DNA from: Mauremys mutica
Lineage: Eukaryota; Chordata; Testudines; Geoemydidae
Direction of reading: 5' to 3'
DNA: 64,000 nt
NCBI RefSeq assembly: GCF_020497125.1
Contig: NC_059082.1
Coordinates: 51,730,524 to 51,794,523, forward strand
Within the stretch, counting starts at the first letter, position 1. Every line of letters starts with the position of its first letter. The position numbers and the translations under genes were made by a program. A model generated the notes under the pieces. That model worked only from the letters and a program-made list of their open reading frames with translations, did no database searches and was not told the origin of the DNA. Positions 20,430-33,357 of this stretch are shown in pieces.

Positions 20430-23325
20430 TTACCATTACATCCAAGGACTGCTCCGGAGTTGTCCTGAGGCTGGTTGGTGCAGTATTGATTCTGTCCCAG
20501 AATCCAGGCTCTTGGGCTTTCTTGGCAAGTTAGCCCTGGCTCCATTTCCCCCATGTGCACCTCTGGCAGGTGATGTAGAAGGCTGCAGATGCCTCTAGCC
20601 ACAGTGGAAAGCTGAGCATGCAGCTTTCCCACCAGGAGGCATTGCAAGAGGGTGGGAGTGCTGCCTGGAAGCTACTGTAGTGCCTGTTACATCCCACAGG
20701 AGGTGCTGCAGGCAGTGGTGCAGAAGCAGCATAGCTGAGAGGACGCTCCCAGCTCCTGCTGTTCCACCTCTCCCAGCAGGAGGTGCTGTAGGGTCAGCTA
20801 GTGCTGCGGTAGTGCTGGCCCCACTTGCGATCTCAGGGAGAAGGTACAACAGTGAGGATTCTGGGAACAGCAGGAACGGACGGAGCTTGTGCTATTTTTA
20901 CCAAAGGACACGGGGACCGTAGACAGGTGCAGCGTTGCAGGCAGCCGCCGGGGCTGACGTATCCAGAGCAGGGAGATGGATGGGGCTCGTTCGCTCTGCT
21001 CACCTTGCTTTTTGGAAAGTCATTAATTGTGGCTTGGCACCAGCACAGCACATCCCCCTCCTCGCTCCCCTCCCCCCAGCAGGAGATTCAGAAGGGGTAT
21101 TTGGAAGGGCCAGGTGAGTGGACCCTGATCCGACCCAAGGTCTGGGTCCATTTGGAAACACCACCTTCCCTAGCTGGGCTGGGGCTGGTGGATTTACACC
21201 CAATCATTCACCTAGCCCTGCTCTGCTGCAGCTGCCGAGGGGGCAACTCCTAGCTAGACAGGGAGCCTGGAAACTAACCCAGGACTCCCTGCAACCCCCC
21301 CATGACAACTGAATGGGGACCGCTGGGACCCACTGCTCCCCATAGCTCCGTATCCACATTCTCCTCACCCTACAAATGGGAGTGAGGCCTAGTGGTTAGA
21401 GCAGGGGACTGGGAGTCAGGACCAACTTTTTTTTACCCAAACTGTTTTTCAATGAAAAACTCAGATTGGTGACACTGAAACAATTTGTTGCTTCGTGTTG
21501 CTTTTGGCAAGCTGGTTCGTTCGAACCCCCCAAAACCATTCTGACAAAATAGAACCAGTTTGACTTTTTGTTTGAGATTTCCTTTTAATTGTATTTTGTA
21601 AAAATTGCTCAAGAATAAAAAAAAAATGTTTTTGATCTAAGACAATTCTCCCCCCTTTTTTCCCTCTAAGCCACTTTTCCTGAGATCATTCGAGTGTGAG
21701 ACTTCAGCTGGGGTCGAGTAAAACCAGGGAAAGCACATTCCTTCCGCACATTAATAACTCAAAACTGGCAGAGCTTCCAAGCTGCCCTCCACAACCCACC
21801 CGTGGGCCCCCAGCCTGCAGTCGGGTCCTTGCGGGCGGATTTCTGCCCTGCCTGCAAGTACGTTTGGGCACCCGAGTTAAGCAGTGCAGCTCTAATTGCA
21901 GGATTGGGGCTTCAAGCTGCAGCCAAGCTCCATGCAGTGCTGCAGCACACAAGGCAGCTTGTGGATAATATGACAAATAAGGACCCACAATCAGTGGCAG
22001 AGCTAATAGCAGGGGGCAGCAGCACCGTCCTCCCCAGTGGCCTTTAGGTGCACATGTGGCACCTTTTCAGTCCAACAGGTATAATTGAAAATGGCACCAT
22101 CAGTGACTCATTGCCCTCCTGCCTGCACCCCTGCTCAAAACCTGGCTCTGCTGCTGCCCACAACGGTGGCCGTCCTCTGACTTGAGGGATGGTTGTGCAG
22201 AGCCTGGTTCACCAGAGTGTTTCAGGGACCAGTCCCGGGAGAAAAGGCCTGCAGGCCCTGGCTGAACCACTGCAGAGCAGCGTCACAGTGTTCACAGAGG
22301 CAAAGATCCAGAGGCAAAGATCTAATGGAAGTGTGTTCCTGAGTCTTTACGGGGGGAGTCAGTTCTAGGCTGTACCTGCACGAGTCAGTCCAGCCAGCAT
22401 GGTGCAAAGCCATCTTTGCAGGCCTCCAATTTTGGGCTGCTCCAGGAGTGGGGTCCTCAGTGTAACCTAGCCCTTGTCTACATGCAAACTTGACTGGAAA
22501 ACACACCTTTGGTAAACCAGTGCAAGACTGTGTATAGGTAAGACTTTGATCATCCCCGGGGCTGCTCTAAATTATGGCAGCCTTCCCAGGGCAGCCCATG
22601 TGCTCTGGCCCCCACTTCTCCCACTCCTTGCCCCACCCCAACATGACCCATATACTGGGGCTTGTGGGGGAGCAGCCTAGACACCCTGGATCCAGTGAGT
22701 TCTCCCCCATCCCCTTGTGGGTTCTTCAAGCCCCTAGTGTTTCTGCAGTAGCACATAAGAGGTGGAATCTCTTGCCAAACCTGCCAAATGTCATGCATCT
22801 AATGTGACACTCATGCATGGTGAAGGCCTGTGCCGCGTTCCTGCAGACCCAATGAACTGTCCACACAATTGCTGTAAACAGGAGAGAGATGGTATTCCGA
22901 TTTCATGGGCAGGGGAGAGAGGTAAATATCTCCCCGCGGCTCCTCTGGTCTGCGTCACTGCAGGCACTGCTGCGCTCCTGTTCTCTGCCACCAGGGAGCC
23001 CATGATGTGTCCCTTGTCACTTCACTGAGAGCTGCATTGTATCCATCCACTTAGCCATCCATCACTTGTGGGGAGCGTGGGATTCAAACACCTGGAGAGA
23101 GAGGCTTTGCAGAATTCTTAGTGAACTTTGTACAGTTCTTGTCTCGTCACCCCTCCACAGACGAAATACCATCGGGGACACAGCGACAATCCAGAAATCA
23201 CCCCATGTGTCTCTTGTCCATACTATTTCCTCTTTGCCTTTTCACTGACCTGACAGAGCAATGGCAGGAGACGAGTGTTTTATAACAGAAAATCACTTTT
23301 ATTCACCTGATGGTAGTGCCCTAAT
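20430..23325. other. Non-coding stretch with a T-rich repeat and a MITE end
   Basis: A T-rich dispersed repeat lies at 21420-21665. A motif CCCTTGTCTACATGCAAACT near 22471 is the terminal word of the MITE group also seen at 8990 and 31645. No coding exons are recognised. Open frames in the GC-rich patch 20595-21250 are on both strands and carry no domain. Confidence 0.35.
21420..21665. repeat. T-rich dispersed repeat, copy 3
   Basis: ACTGTTTTTCAATGAAAAAC, GACACTGAAACAATTTGTTG and TTTGAGATTTCCTTTTAATT give the same vocabulary as the copy at 18365 (GAAATTTCCTTTAATG). It is non-coding. Confidence 0.5.
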
Positions 23326-23327
23326 TG

Positions 23328-23530
23328 AGATCAGGGCCTCATTGTGCCAGGTGTGGTACAGACACCTACTGAGAGAGAGGCCTTGCCCCAAGGAGCATAC
23401 AGTCTAACAGACAAGGCAGACAAAAGGATTGTTACCTCTGTTTTACAGATGGGGAAACTGAGGCACAGAGCAAGATTAGGGGGCTTTGCCAAGGTCACAC
23501 AGAAAGTCAGTGGCAGAGCCCCCTAATCCA
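23328..23530 (-). repeat. Old interspersed repeat with MIR-like SINE
   Basis: The left part (CAGGGCCTCATTGTGCCAGG, AAGGAGCATACAGTCTAACA) is the shared repeat tail. The right part (TACAGATGGGGAAACTGAGG, CAAGGTCACACAGAAAGTCA) is the reverse complement of the MIR core, so the MIR lies on the minus strand. Confidence 0.7.
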
Positions 23531-24159
23531 GATATGGATCAACCCAATCTTCTCAGAAGGAAAGAAAAGTATGAAGAGAGGAGGCTGGTGAGAGAGAGAA
23601 AGAAACAAAAGGAAAGCCTGTGAATTCTTTGCTCTCCCCTCAGTTTTCTGTTCCAGCGTGACTCTGAGTCTTTGCTGGGAGATAAGACAGTTCAAAGACA
23701 GCTTAAAGCAGCCAGCCAATTTATGCTCATATTAGTGCCGGGCAGTCCAAAGAGCAAGCATCAACAGTATTTCTGCATTAAGGTTTCTGCTTGTCAGATC
23801 TGAACTTCAGTGTGTTTAGATCATTGGTGTTTATCACCTTGGAGTGGTATATCCCTCTTCCCCTGGCCTCAAGGCCCTGGCATGGCAGCTGCCATCTTTC
23901 CACCCCAGTGGAGACTGGGCGCAGCTGTATAGTGAATGTGCAGGTGTAATGGCTGCCCCTTGGCCAGCATGCTGCCAATTGAATGAGGGATTGATTGCCA
24001 ATGCAAAAAGGGCGAGTTGCTAAAGATCTCCAGCTGGAGACTCAGCTCCTCTGCGAGTCAGACACTGAGGGGGACCGTAACACACGCTGACCAGCGGGTG
24101 ATACCAGCACCACTGCTTCATCTGGCATGCCCCCGCTCAATAAAACACAGCACTTCACC

Positions 24160-24425
24160 TGCGTCTCAGGATCTCAAAGTACTCCTCATGCTTCCACCGG
24201 GAGTTGGGAGCCAGCTCCCCTTCAGCCCACCCTGCTGGCTGTCCTGGAGCCATGGCCCTGGAGGCTGGACTCCCAGGCTCCACAGCAGCAAAGCAGGCAG
24301 GTTTCTGTCAGAACCTGGCCTGGTTTGCTAGGTGAGGCAAACGTGGCAGAGCTGGGATTAGAACTCTGACTGCTCAATGCCCTGCCCAGGATTTAACCAC
24401 TATAGGGGACCCCCTGTCTCTGCAG
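24160..24425 (-). repeat. Diverged MIR-like fragment
   Basis: CTCAGGATCTCAAAGTACTC near the left and GGCAGAGCTGGGATTAGAAC with ATTTAACCACTATAGGGGAC near the right match the reverse complement of MIR 3' and 5' parts. The middle is replaced by unrelated sequence. Confidence 0.45.
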
Positions 24426-24884
24426 GCAAAATGGTTATGGGCACTGGCATCTGGGCCATTCCTAGGGCCCTGCAGAGTGTGGCTAGTTGGAGTCCATGCA
24501 CGTCAGCAGCCTCACTCAGAGGCATCCCTATAGCTGGCTAAGGAGGGAGCCCAGCTTGACAGCCAGACCCCAGCCTGAGCTGGCAGTGATGGGAGACTGT
24601 CCCGGCTTGGGGAGAGGGGGTTGTACTGGTCCTGGGTCTGGGGATGGGGAGATGGACTAAATGCCATATTGTTATTGCAATAGATTGCCCAGTGCATGTG
24701 TGCGCTGCTGCCCTCTCCTGGGTGGAATCAGCTTAGCAATGTGGCTTTGCCACGCATGCGCTAACAACTAAGGGAGATTGGCCTTCCGTTTTTGCGGCAG
24801 GAGGCCATGAGTTCTCACTGTGCTGTTGCTGACACCGGGTGTGCAGAATAGCACAAGGTCAGTTATGAGGGAGTGAGAGACTGG

Positions 24885-25095
24885 TCCAGGGCCCTAGCCT
24901 AGGCCTTAGGAGACCTGGGTTCAATTCTCTGCTTTGACACAGTCTTCCTATATGTCCTTGGGCAAGTCACTTAGCCTCTGTGCCTCAGTTTCCCAGCTGT
25001 ACAATGGGGATGATTGCCATGCCTCCCAGAGATGTGTGAGGATAAATCCATTGAAGATTGAGAAGAGTCCAGTTACTGTGATTTACAAGAATCTA
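24885..25095 (+). repeat. MIR-like SINE
   Basis: GACCTGGGTTCAATTCTCTG, TGTCCTTGGGCAAGTCACTT, GTGCCTCAGTTTCCCAGCTG and TGTGTGAGGATAAATCCATT are in order. It is well preserved. Confidence 0.8.
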
Positions 25096-25637
25096 GACTT
25101 GGTCCAGGTGAGAAATGAAGAGGCAGGACAATGCAGCCCTTGCCTATGGAGATGAGGAGGGACATGAGGTCCCCAAGGCCCAGGAAAGGTTCCAGTGCTG
25201 GCAGAAATGAGTGACAGGACTTGCTGAGAGCCCGTGACTCCCCAAGCCCCCCACATCCCCCAGCCCTGTCTGTTTCATGGCCTCAGGTGCAGGTGGGCTG
25301 CCATGCCAGGCAGAGCATTCTGGACGAGACCCACATGCTGCATAACTAAATACGGTCCAGATAAGCGGGCTGGGGCTGCAGCGAAAAGGCCCAGTTCCTA
25401 AGGGAAGTGCTTTCCCTCTCACACCAGCACCAGGCTTTAATATACAGTGACAAGGAGCTGGCAGCTGCTGAGACAAGTGGAGCTATTAACCCTGCCAGCT
25501 CCGGCAGCCACCAGCCCTCGGAGGGGAGCGCAGCCCAGCAGGCATCCTGGCATGCAAGCAGTCAATGAGGCATGGCCAGGCTGCTTGGGGCCCCAGCAAT
25601 ACACAATGGGTTTGTTGTGCGAGATTCCCCCCCCCCG

Positions 25638-25659
25638 CCACACACACACACACACACAA
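25638..25659. repeat. (CA)n microsatellite
   Basis: About eleven CA units follow a run of C. Length is likely polymorphic. Confidence 0.9.
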
Positions 25660-25773
25660 GGGGAGGGGACAGGTAGGAGACTGAAGCCCTTTGTTCCCCC
25701 CACAAGCTATCTTGCTCTCCATTGTCCTGTGGGGCAGATCCCCCTTCCCACTGAATCGCCAAAGGGAGTGACT

Positions 25774-26116
25774 CATAGGCGCCGACTTCCCCTCTGCCCG
25801 GTGGGTGCTCGACCTCCCCTAACTGTGCCTCTTCCCTTCCCTGCACTACCCTTGCCCCACCCTATTTCACCCCTTCCCCCAAGGCCCCACCCCGCCCTGC
25901 CTCTTTCCCGTCTCCTCCCCTGAGTGTGCAGCGTCCCCGCTCCTCCCCCTTCCTCCCAGAAAGTCCAAAAGCACTGTGTTTGGGTGGGGCGCAGGAAGCG
26001 CTAGGAGGGAGACGGGGGGGCGGGGGGGAGAAGGAGGTGAGGAGGGGAGAGCTTGGCTGCCAGTGGATGCGGAGCACCCACTAATTTTTCCCCATGGGTG
26101 CTCCAGCCCTATGGCA
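25774..26116. mobile_element. hAT-like element with CATAGGCGCCGAC end
   Basis: The left end CATAGGCGCCGACTTCC at 25774 matches the terminal motif of a turtle hAT-like family. The interior is C-rich. The right part GAGCACCCACTAATTTTT followed by CCATGGGTGCTCCAGCCC is shared, nearly base for base, with 45560-45602. The right terminal repeat seems truncated after CTCCAGCCCTATGG. It is non-autonomous, with no open frame that looks real. Confidence 0.6.
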
Positions 26117-26509
26117 CAACTCTGCAGGGCTTCTGCCATCAGTGCAGCCCCCAGCCCTGCTCGGCACCTCAGCACTGGGTGAGCTGAGGCAGGGGGACTT
26201 GGGGAGCCCTATGCTGCCTTGCTGAAAGCCAGTGACCTGGGGAACTGCTTGCCAGCAGCTAGCAGGTTAACCCTTTCCTGCTGGCCCTTCTCCCTTGGCA
26301 GGCTTCGTTGCCCTTAGCGATGGCAGGCTTGGTGGGGGTCTACCACAGACTTGCTGGGGATTGGGGCTCAGTCCCTCATTTAGTCTCTGGCTCCGTGTTC
26401 TGTTGGTAGAACAGGGATGCTCCCTTTGTCTTGTCTGTTTCGATGGCCAGCTCTGGGCAGGGGCTGGCTCACTCTGTGTCTCTATAGCACCTTGTGCGAG
26501 GGGGCCCCG

Positions 26510-27130
26510 ACCTCAGTCACAGCCCAAGCTATAAATAACGGTGGTAACATTCGTGCAGATAACTGGACTCACCACTGTAGCGTCTCCTTGTGGCTGGGCA
26601 CGGCATACCAGCTTCATCTTCTCTAGGGCCCTCTGCTGACGGGTGCTCGGGGCCTGCTGTGCTGCTCCTCTTCTTGCAGCTTGGCCCTTCGGCCAGGTGG
26701 TGTTTAAGCCCTGCCCCGTCTGGCTGGGCTAACAGAGTCCAACCCAACAAGAAGCCCAGTGTCCTTACGTCAGGTTTTCTGGGTCTCGTGGTCCTCACAC
26801 CCCTCTCCCAGAGTTCGGTCATTGTCATCCCTGTCCTTTGGGGGGATCTCCCAGCCCCTTCCTTAGTGACAGAACCCAGGACCTTTCTCTCCTCTGTATT
26901 CCAGCCCAGGGACCCTGAAGCAAGCAGGAAAGGTCTGCCCATATTCAGACCATCCCTTGCTGCCTCCCTAGGCTTCTGCCCCCATGAGCCTGGCAGTAGG
27001 TCTCTCCAGAGCCTCCTTCAGCTCATCCATCTTGCAGGGCTAGGACTCCCCGAGCTCTCCTGTGATCTCCCCACTAAATCCCAGTGGGACATTATGAATT
27101 CAACCCCCCTTCTCCCTCCTCAGCCTTGAC
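26510..27130. repeat. Candidate member of an unclassified repeat family
   Basis: CTCCTTGTGGCTGGGCACGG near 26585 resembles CCCCTTGTGGCTGGGCATTG near 29943 and CTCCTCGTGGCTCATCTGGG near 62628. Both companions are followed by several hundred bases of C- and T-rich sequence with similar word use. An LTR or other retroelement origin is possible. The limits are guesses. Confidence 0.3.
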
Positions 27131-27699
27131 CTTTCATCCCTCTCGTGGGCCCCAGGTGACCGCTTCCAGGCCCTTTTCCATCCTCCCATCCTAGAGAATT
27201 CCTCCCTCTTCTGCAGCTCCCCATTCCTCTCTTTATGCTCACCCCCAGCTGGGATTCATCAGCCATTGGGGCTGGCGCAGCCTCTGGGTGTAGCCAGGTA
27301 GCTTCACTGAGCTCCTATTCATGCTGGTGTGGGCTGGGCACCCCACCATACCCATGATGCACAGCAATACAATGGGGCCTTCTCATCAGATGTGCCTGTG
27401 ACCACAGCCTGGAGGCACCTGAGGTGCTAGGGTGGCAGTAGACTGTCTAGGGTCTGACTGAGCCCTCTCTGGGGTGGTCAGTGGCTGGGTGGGAGCATCC
27501 TCAGCAGTGCAGGGGTTAATCAGGAGCAAGCTGAGGGCTCAGACAGTGGAGTGTCCTTTCAATGTTACATGTTCCCTGCACTTCAGGCCACTGTCACCAG
27601 CAGGAGGAGATGCAGTGAGCTGCTTCTCCTCACAGGGGTCTTTGCATTGTGGCACTGAATGAGCTGGTGCCAGTCCCTCCCCCTGGCTTGTAACCTTTC

Positions 27700-27925
27700 T
27701 CAAATTGCTCCCTTACAAGGGCCTCAAAGCACTTTGCAAACAATGAATCCTGCTCCTCTCTGGAGGTAGGTCAGTGTCAATTATCCCCATCACACAGATG
27801 GGTAAACCGAAGTCCAGAGAATTAAGTGACTTGCCCAAGGTCACCCAGCTGGCCAGCAGCAGAGGTGGGAGCAGAACCCAGGTCTCCTGGTTCCCAGTCT
27901 CCTTCTGTAACTACTAGGTGGCACT
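27700..27925 (-). repeat. MIR-like SINE
   Basis: GTGACTTGCCCAAGGTCACC, AGAACCCAGGTCTCCTGGTT and TATCCCCATCACACAGATGG form the reverse complement of the MIR core. CAAAGCACTTTGCAAACAAT is its 3' part. Confidence 0.7.
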
Positions 27926-28506
27926 CCCTCTCTCCTTTGCCATGCGACCACTGCTGTTTCCACCATGTGGCTGGGACAGTAAGAGCCAGTTGTCCTGCGG
28001 ATGAAGGGAGGCTTTATTGCACCCAGTCATGGTGTCTCTCGCTGCCATGGATTCCACGTATGATGCAGTGTCTCAGAGGGCCTGGGTTAGCTGTTTGCAG
28101 GATGGTTAGTTTGGGATTTTAAAAAGTGACTAAAGTTCTTCTGGATCACTGTCCAGCAACCGTCGGATCTAAAGCTCTGGCTCTGTTAAGTCCATTATTA
28201 GCATTAGACCTAATTTTTGGAACTCCCTGCTGCAGGATAGCTCTTAGAATCACTGCTGAGCTAACACTAAGGGCTCATATGTTGCAGAATGTGCTTGGCT
28301 GGACATTTGTATTTTTCTTGAAAAACAAAGATTTAGAGAATGTGAAATTGGGCTCTGTAGTGGTGTGAAAACAGCTCTGTATGATTGTGACATCCCAGAA
28401 AAATCCTACCCTGGGATGGGATGGAGCATGAGACATTTCAGGAAGATCAGTTTCATTCTGAGGAAGCTACTGCAGCCCTATCTCTAGTAGTAAAGGAGAA
28501 CATTTT

Positions 28507-28690
28507 GGATTCATAGATTCCAAGGCCGGAAGGGACCACTGTGATCTTCTAATCTGACCTGGGTAACACAGGCCAGAGAACTGTCTCCAAATAATTCCTA
28601 GAGCAGATCTTTCAGAAAACGAGCCAGGCTCTGTGGTTACCCTGGCTAGAATGCACCTGACAAGGGCTCCCAACCATGTCTTGGGCATGA
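28507..28690 (-). repeat. CR1 LINE 3' fragment
   Basis: GATTCATAGATTCCAAGGCC and GGAAGGGACCACTGTGATCT are the reverse complement of the CR1 3' end (TTCCGGCC ... GAATC). TCCAAATAATTCCTAGAGCA continues the same subfamily. It is 5'-truncated, as most CR1 copies are. Confidence 0.75.
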
Positions 28691-29664
28691 GCTGATCTCC
28701 AGATGGGATCAGGCGGAAGTATTCCCCTGCGGTGGAACATTGCACACTTACGTGCATTATGAGTGTTTAGTGTCTTCCTCTGAACTGTCTGGCGTTGGCT
28801 TCTGTTGAAGACAGGCTGGGCACAGATGGACCATTGGTCTGTGACAGGGTGGTGATTCCTGCAGAGATGGAAACATCCTATTAGATCAGAGCCTCCTGCC
28901 AATGCAGGATTTTCCCCTACATGGTATAATTACTAATGCTTCACCCAGTCTAGTTTGACCTGGGCCAAGCCATGGGGTCTCCACCTGTTCCCTTGCAAAG
29001 CTTCATAGATCTCATTCGGGACAGATTCTTGATCTTCAGCCTAAATGTCCCACTATTCCTTCCTATACCCCTTTGCTCTACTCTCCCATTCTTGACGTTT
29101 GCACCCTCTGTTTGTCCCCCTGCTTAGCCATGCAATCCGCGCTTAACTCTCGTCAGCTTTCCTCATGTCAGTCCCTCTAGAACCCGGATGGTTTGTATTG
29201 TTATCAGTTTATCGATGTCTTTCTGATAACCCACAACCAAACCCAGGATTTCAGGTGAGGTTGTGCCAGGTCCCATTGAGATAGATGGCTATCTACTTGG
29301 TCTGGGTGTGCAACCCTAAAATTGCACTGATTGGCCGCTCCTTTTGCCATAATACTTATGCCTAAATTGCTATCTGGTATTGCCCCTAATTCTCTTTCAC
29401 TGATCACGGCTTCCTCCCTCCCATCCAGGATCCTGGACTTTGCACAATTTTAGGACATTAGCTGCATTTTTACAAGTGGGATTGCCTGCCCATGGCCCTG
29501 ATCCCAGGATGGGATCCACGTGGACAGACCTTTGTGTCAGACTGGATTGACTGCAGGATCGAGCCCATGTCAGTAATCTCTCCAGGTCCCTCTGTATTTA
29601 TCAGCCCTCACTTATAGTCACAGCACCTCCTAGTTCAGTATCAGCTGCAGCTCATCCCTAGAGA

Positions 29665-29890
29665 GGAAGGATAGGCCAGTGGTAAAGGTAGAAGCCTAAA
29701 ATGACTCTGAAGACGTAGGTTCAGTTCCCTGAATTGCTAAAGGCTTTCTCTGTGACCTTGGGCAAGTCTTAGCCTCAGTTTCCCCCTCTGTACAATGGGG
29801 ACAATAGGCTTGCCTCACAGGAGTGTTGTGAGGGTAAATACATTTAAGGACTGGGAAGAGCTCAGATGTGGTGAGTGCCATGGAACTGCC
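29665..29890 (+). repeat. MIR-like SINE
   Basis: CCAGTGGTAAAGGTAGAAGC, TGTGACCTTGGGCAAGTCTT, CTCAGTTTCCCCCTCTGTAC and GTGTTGTGAGGGTAAATACA run in order. It is nearly full length. Confidence 0.8.
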
Positions 29891-29924
29891 TTAGGTATGT
29901 TGATTACTGTGTGGTGTCAGTGTG

Positions 29925-30745
29925 TGGCTTGCTGCCAGAGTGCCCCCTTGTGGCTGGGCATTGCAAGACAGTCCCCACAGCCTGGTGGGTCATTTCTTCT
30001 TGTGGCTCGGCCCCTGGGCAGGTAACATACAGCCCCATGCTTTCTGAGGTAAACCAAGAGTCCAACAAACAATAGACCATCGACCTCTCCTTGGGACATC
30101 AGCCCGACTCCAGACTCACTCGTCCTTGCCCCTGGTATCAGGGGGTGCAAGGGTACTTACCCTGGTGCCTCAATGGCCTTTCCTGTTCTCTGGCATCCAG
30201 TCCAGGGATCCTCTAATAAGCAGCCAAGGCCTATCTGTGCAGACCTCCACTGCCTCCCAGGACCACTTCCTGCCTCCACTTTTTGCACAGGCTTGGGGTG
30301 TATTGGCAGCTCTCTCTCTTTCCTCAGGCTCACTGCAGAGCTTCAGAGCACTTTCCGCCGCCCAGCTGGTTCTGCTGCAGGAGAGTTTTCTCTGCTCCCC
30401 TGGCAGGCCCGTCCCTGACACAACTGGAGTCTTCCTGCTCCCTGCAGGCCCCTCCACCAGCACAGAGAACCCAGGGTCAGTTGTCTTCCCTCCAGCTTGT
30501 GTGTCCACACTGCAATTTTATAGCCCCACAAACCCAAGTCAGCTCTCCTGGGCCGGCCATGGGTGTTCTGTTGCAGTGTAGATGTGCACCTGTAGCTTCC
30601 CACTTTAGCTCTTCTCTCGCTGAGTGAGAACCAGTATCAGCTCTTCTCCCTCCCCGCCCTCCCAGGACTGACTGTCCACAGGCTCTTGTTAACTCCTTCT
30701 TGCCCAGTGTGGGCTTTGTCCACCCCATCACATGTGGTTTATCCC
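29925..30745 (-). repeat. Unclassified interspersed repeat (possible LTR-type)
   Basis: The block starts with GCCCCCTTGTGGCTGGGCAT and ends near CCACCCCATCACATGTGG. A block at 62600-63275 starts with GGGCACCTCCTCGTGGCTCA and ends near CACCCCATCACAGTGTG. Both are C- and T-rich and of similar length, suggesting one dispersed family. On the minus strand it would begin TGTGATGGGGTG. Overlapping open frames inside (up to 151 codons) have no domains. Confidence 0.35.
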
Positions 30746-30789
30746 TGGGGCATGGCAGCAGACACCTCCCCGCCATCTGTGGTTTTGCT

Positions 30790-31405
30790 ATTTGTTACCC
30801 TAGGCTCTTTGCTGCTGTGATAACGTAAACCTTGGCGTAGGGTCCTGCAGACCATTTTCCATCTACAAGACACTGTTTATATACAAGCTAATTGGAATTA
30901 ATGTTGAGAGATGTCATAAGCCACTGTATTCACATCTAACTGTAGAACAGCAACTGCTCTCCTCTTGCCCAGTGATTTTGGAAATCTTGCAAAAGAAAAG
31001 CCTTCAGCTTTATCCGGGCAGATCTGTTCTTTGCAAACACCCAGTGCTAGTTGATGCTCGTGTTTCCATCCTGCCTTTGGGGTCTGATTGGCCATTGCAC
31101 TAGTGAGACCATTTACAGCCATGCAGAATCCAAAGTGGATGTGAAGCTGTACTGTTCAGAGTTGGGTAGCATTGTACACCCACTTGGGGACTACACGTGG
31201 TGCAGGTCAGTAGGGAGGGAGGTCTTGGATGCTTTACTATTTTAGTTTCATTGTTTTACTTGAAAGCCAGGTTAGATGTAGGGGCCAGTTATAGTCAGGA
31301 TTGCTCTTCTTTGTGTTCCGATCATTGCTCCAGCTTCTGCTTTTCTGCAGTACTCTGGCACTGCCCTAGTTTCTCCCACCTGCTCTGCACACAGGTTTTA
31401 CTCCA
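30790..31405. other. Non-coding stretch, nothing recognised
   Basis: No gene, domain or repeat end was identified. Confidence 0.35.
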
Positions 31406-31409
31406 GTCT

Positions 31410-31665
31410 AATTGCATGTTATGGTTGTGATTTTTGTTACTGCTATAATTATACCGGTTACAACTCCAAGTATGGCTGCAGTTGTACCAGTATAAAGCTG
31501 CCGTATATCAATATAACTTATTCCCCTTCCCATGTGGGAATCAGCTATAAGCACCTTGATACCAATATAAGTGCATCCACACGTGAGGTTGGTACTACTT
31601 GAGCTGTATCTGTTTCTAAACCAATATGGTGAAAGCAGTGCAAAAACAGTGTGTAGACCAAGCCC
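31410..31665 (-). mobile_element. Decayed MITE ending in TGGTCTACACAC
   Basis: On the minus strand it begins GCTTGGTCTACACACTG and continues with repeated ATTGGTTTAG / ACCGGTATAA motifs. This is typical of a turtle non-autonomous DNA transposon group that starts with CTTGTCTACAC. The other end is lost or unrecognised. The motifs GTGTAGAC at 8990 and TTGTCTACATG at 22474 suggest relatives. Confidence 0.45.
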
Positions 31666-31669
31666 ATCC

Positions 31670-33355
31670 ATATTTTTGTTAATAGCTCTCCATCAGGGCT
31701 GTGTGGCAGTCCTGCCTTTCTGGGGTCTCTACTGCCCTGATATGGACTCAGAGCAGGAAGCACCAATGAAGAAACAGTCCCCAGCAATCTATCTCAGGTT
31801 TACTTTAAGAGCAAGTCAGCATTGGTAGGAGACTTTGGGCTGGCCATGCTGGATGGATCCATCCAGTGGGGTTTCATGTAGATGTTGGCTTGGTCTTAAG
31901 GCAGCATTACAACTGCATGACCTTCGAAGTGGTGCTTAGAAAGTCTTCCCTACCCCAGCTGTGCATGAGATCCTCTTGCTGCATGGATGCCTCATGGGCT
32001 TTCGTATCTTTTATATTCCAAGGCTGGCTTCCTATTGCCCGGTTGTATGGCTGGGACCATGCCGATTAGATCCAAGTGGCCAGGAGGAAGGATGGGACTT
32101 AATTCCCTTTTGTATTTGGCATCGTTTCTTGAGATTGCCCTGCAGTATGCATGTGGGGCAGCTGGGTGCCTATGTCACCCCCAAGGAGTGGCCAGGACTG
32201 TGTGAAATCCTGCTGTCCCATCACAGTCGGTGATATAATAGAGCGTCCCCATGAGATAACATGGAAACTCACTATGGGGTGGGGAAAGGGGGGGTAGTGA
32301 GAGGTGTAAGCTCCTCTCCCCGCACCCTTCCCTCCTGTCCCAGTACAAGTGCTGTCTAGTTCAGCTGGGCTGCCAAAGCAGGAGGTTTGGCTGGAGACAG
32401 GTATGCTGGGGTGGATTATAATTGTGGTCACTTGTGTTCTGGAAATGCCTAGAGGCCTTGGTTATAGATTGACACCCATTGTGCTTGGCACTGTACACAC
32501 ACCTCATTAGGCTTGGGAGGATTGGATTTTTAGTGGTAAATGTCCATTTCACCGTACACACCCAAACCGACTAAAAATATTACCATGGATAATAATTGAA
32601 ATGTACAGGGAGGCACAGTAAGAAAAACACAGCTTGAGAACTTATTAAAGTTTGATTGAAGGATATTTATTCTGATATGTGATGTTGACAATGTGTTTTA
32701 ATGCTTATAAAGCTTTAACTTTTTGAATCTCAACATCTCCGATCCTTAAATAATTGTCTGACCCCCACTCCCATCCCCAATTTCCCACGACTGTGAAAAT
32801 TTAAATTGATTAAAAAAATTTTAAATGCTTAAAAATTCGCATCCCTGGCATCTGTGGAACGGGTAAAAAAATAAAATTGAATTCTGCCCAGTCTGTATAA
32901 TGAAAAGTCAGCCCCTGCTGCAAAGAGCACTCAGGGGAGAGGCACCTGGCTGCAGTGAGACCTGATGTACTCCAGCATCCAGAGCACTCAGCAGTGGTGA
33001 GGGCAGAGCTGAAAGTCATCGCAGAGTTGCACAGGGCATGTCGGTGCCTGGTGATGGAATCTCACTCGGTTGTTATGGAATGAGACAGCTTGGACACTTC
33101 ATTCCAACTCAGTTAACATCCCCTGCCCCTTTGAGGCAGCTGGGCAGTGGTTTTGGTACTAGGCAACAGTGGCCGAGTGGCTGTCAAGGTGGAATGGTCT
33201 GTGTTTGCCCATTGGGGACCAGTGTGTCTGCCTCACCTGCACCAACAGTCCCAGAATGCTGATGTCCCAGAGGGGTGCTCATGCCAGGCTGGCAAAGTGC
33301 AGGAGAGTCCAGTCTGAGGGGTCCAACATCAATAGACAACCCCAAGTGATTCCAC
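31670..33355. other. Non-coding stretch, nothing recognised
   Basis: No conserved frame is visible. The part from about 32560 to 32890 is AT-rich, with some resemblance to the T-rich dispersed repeats but no shared edge. Confidence 0.35.
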
Positions 33356-33357
33356 CA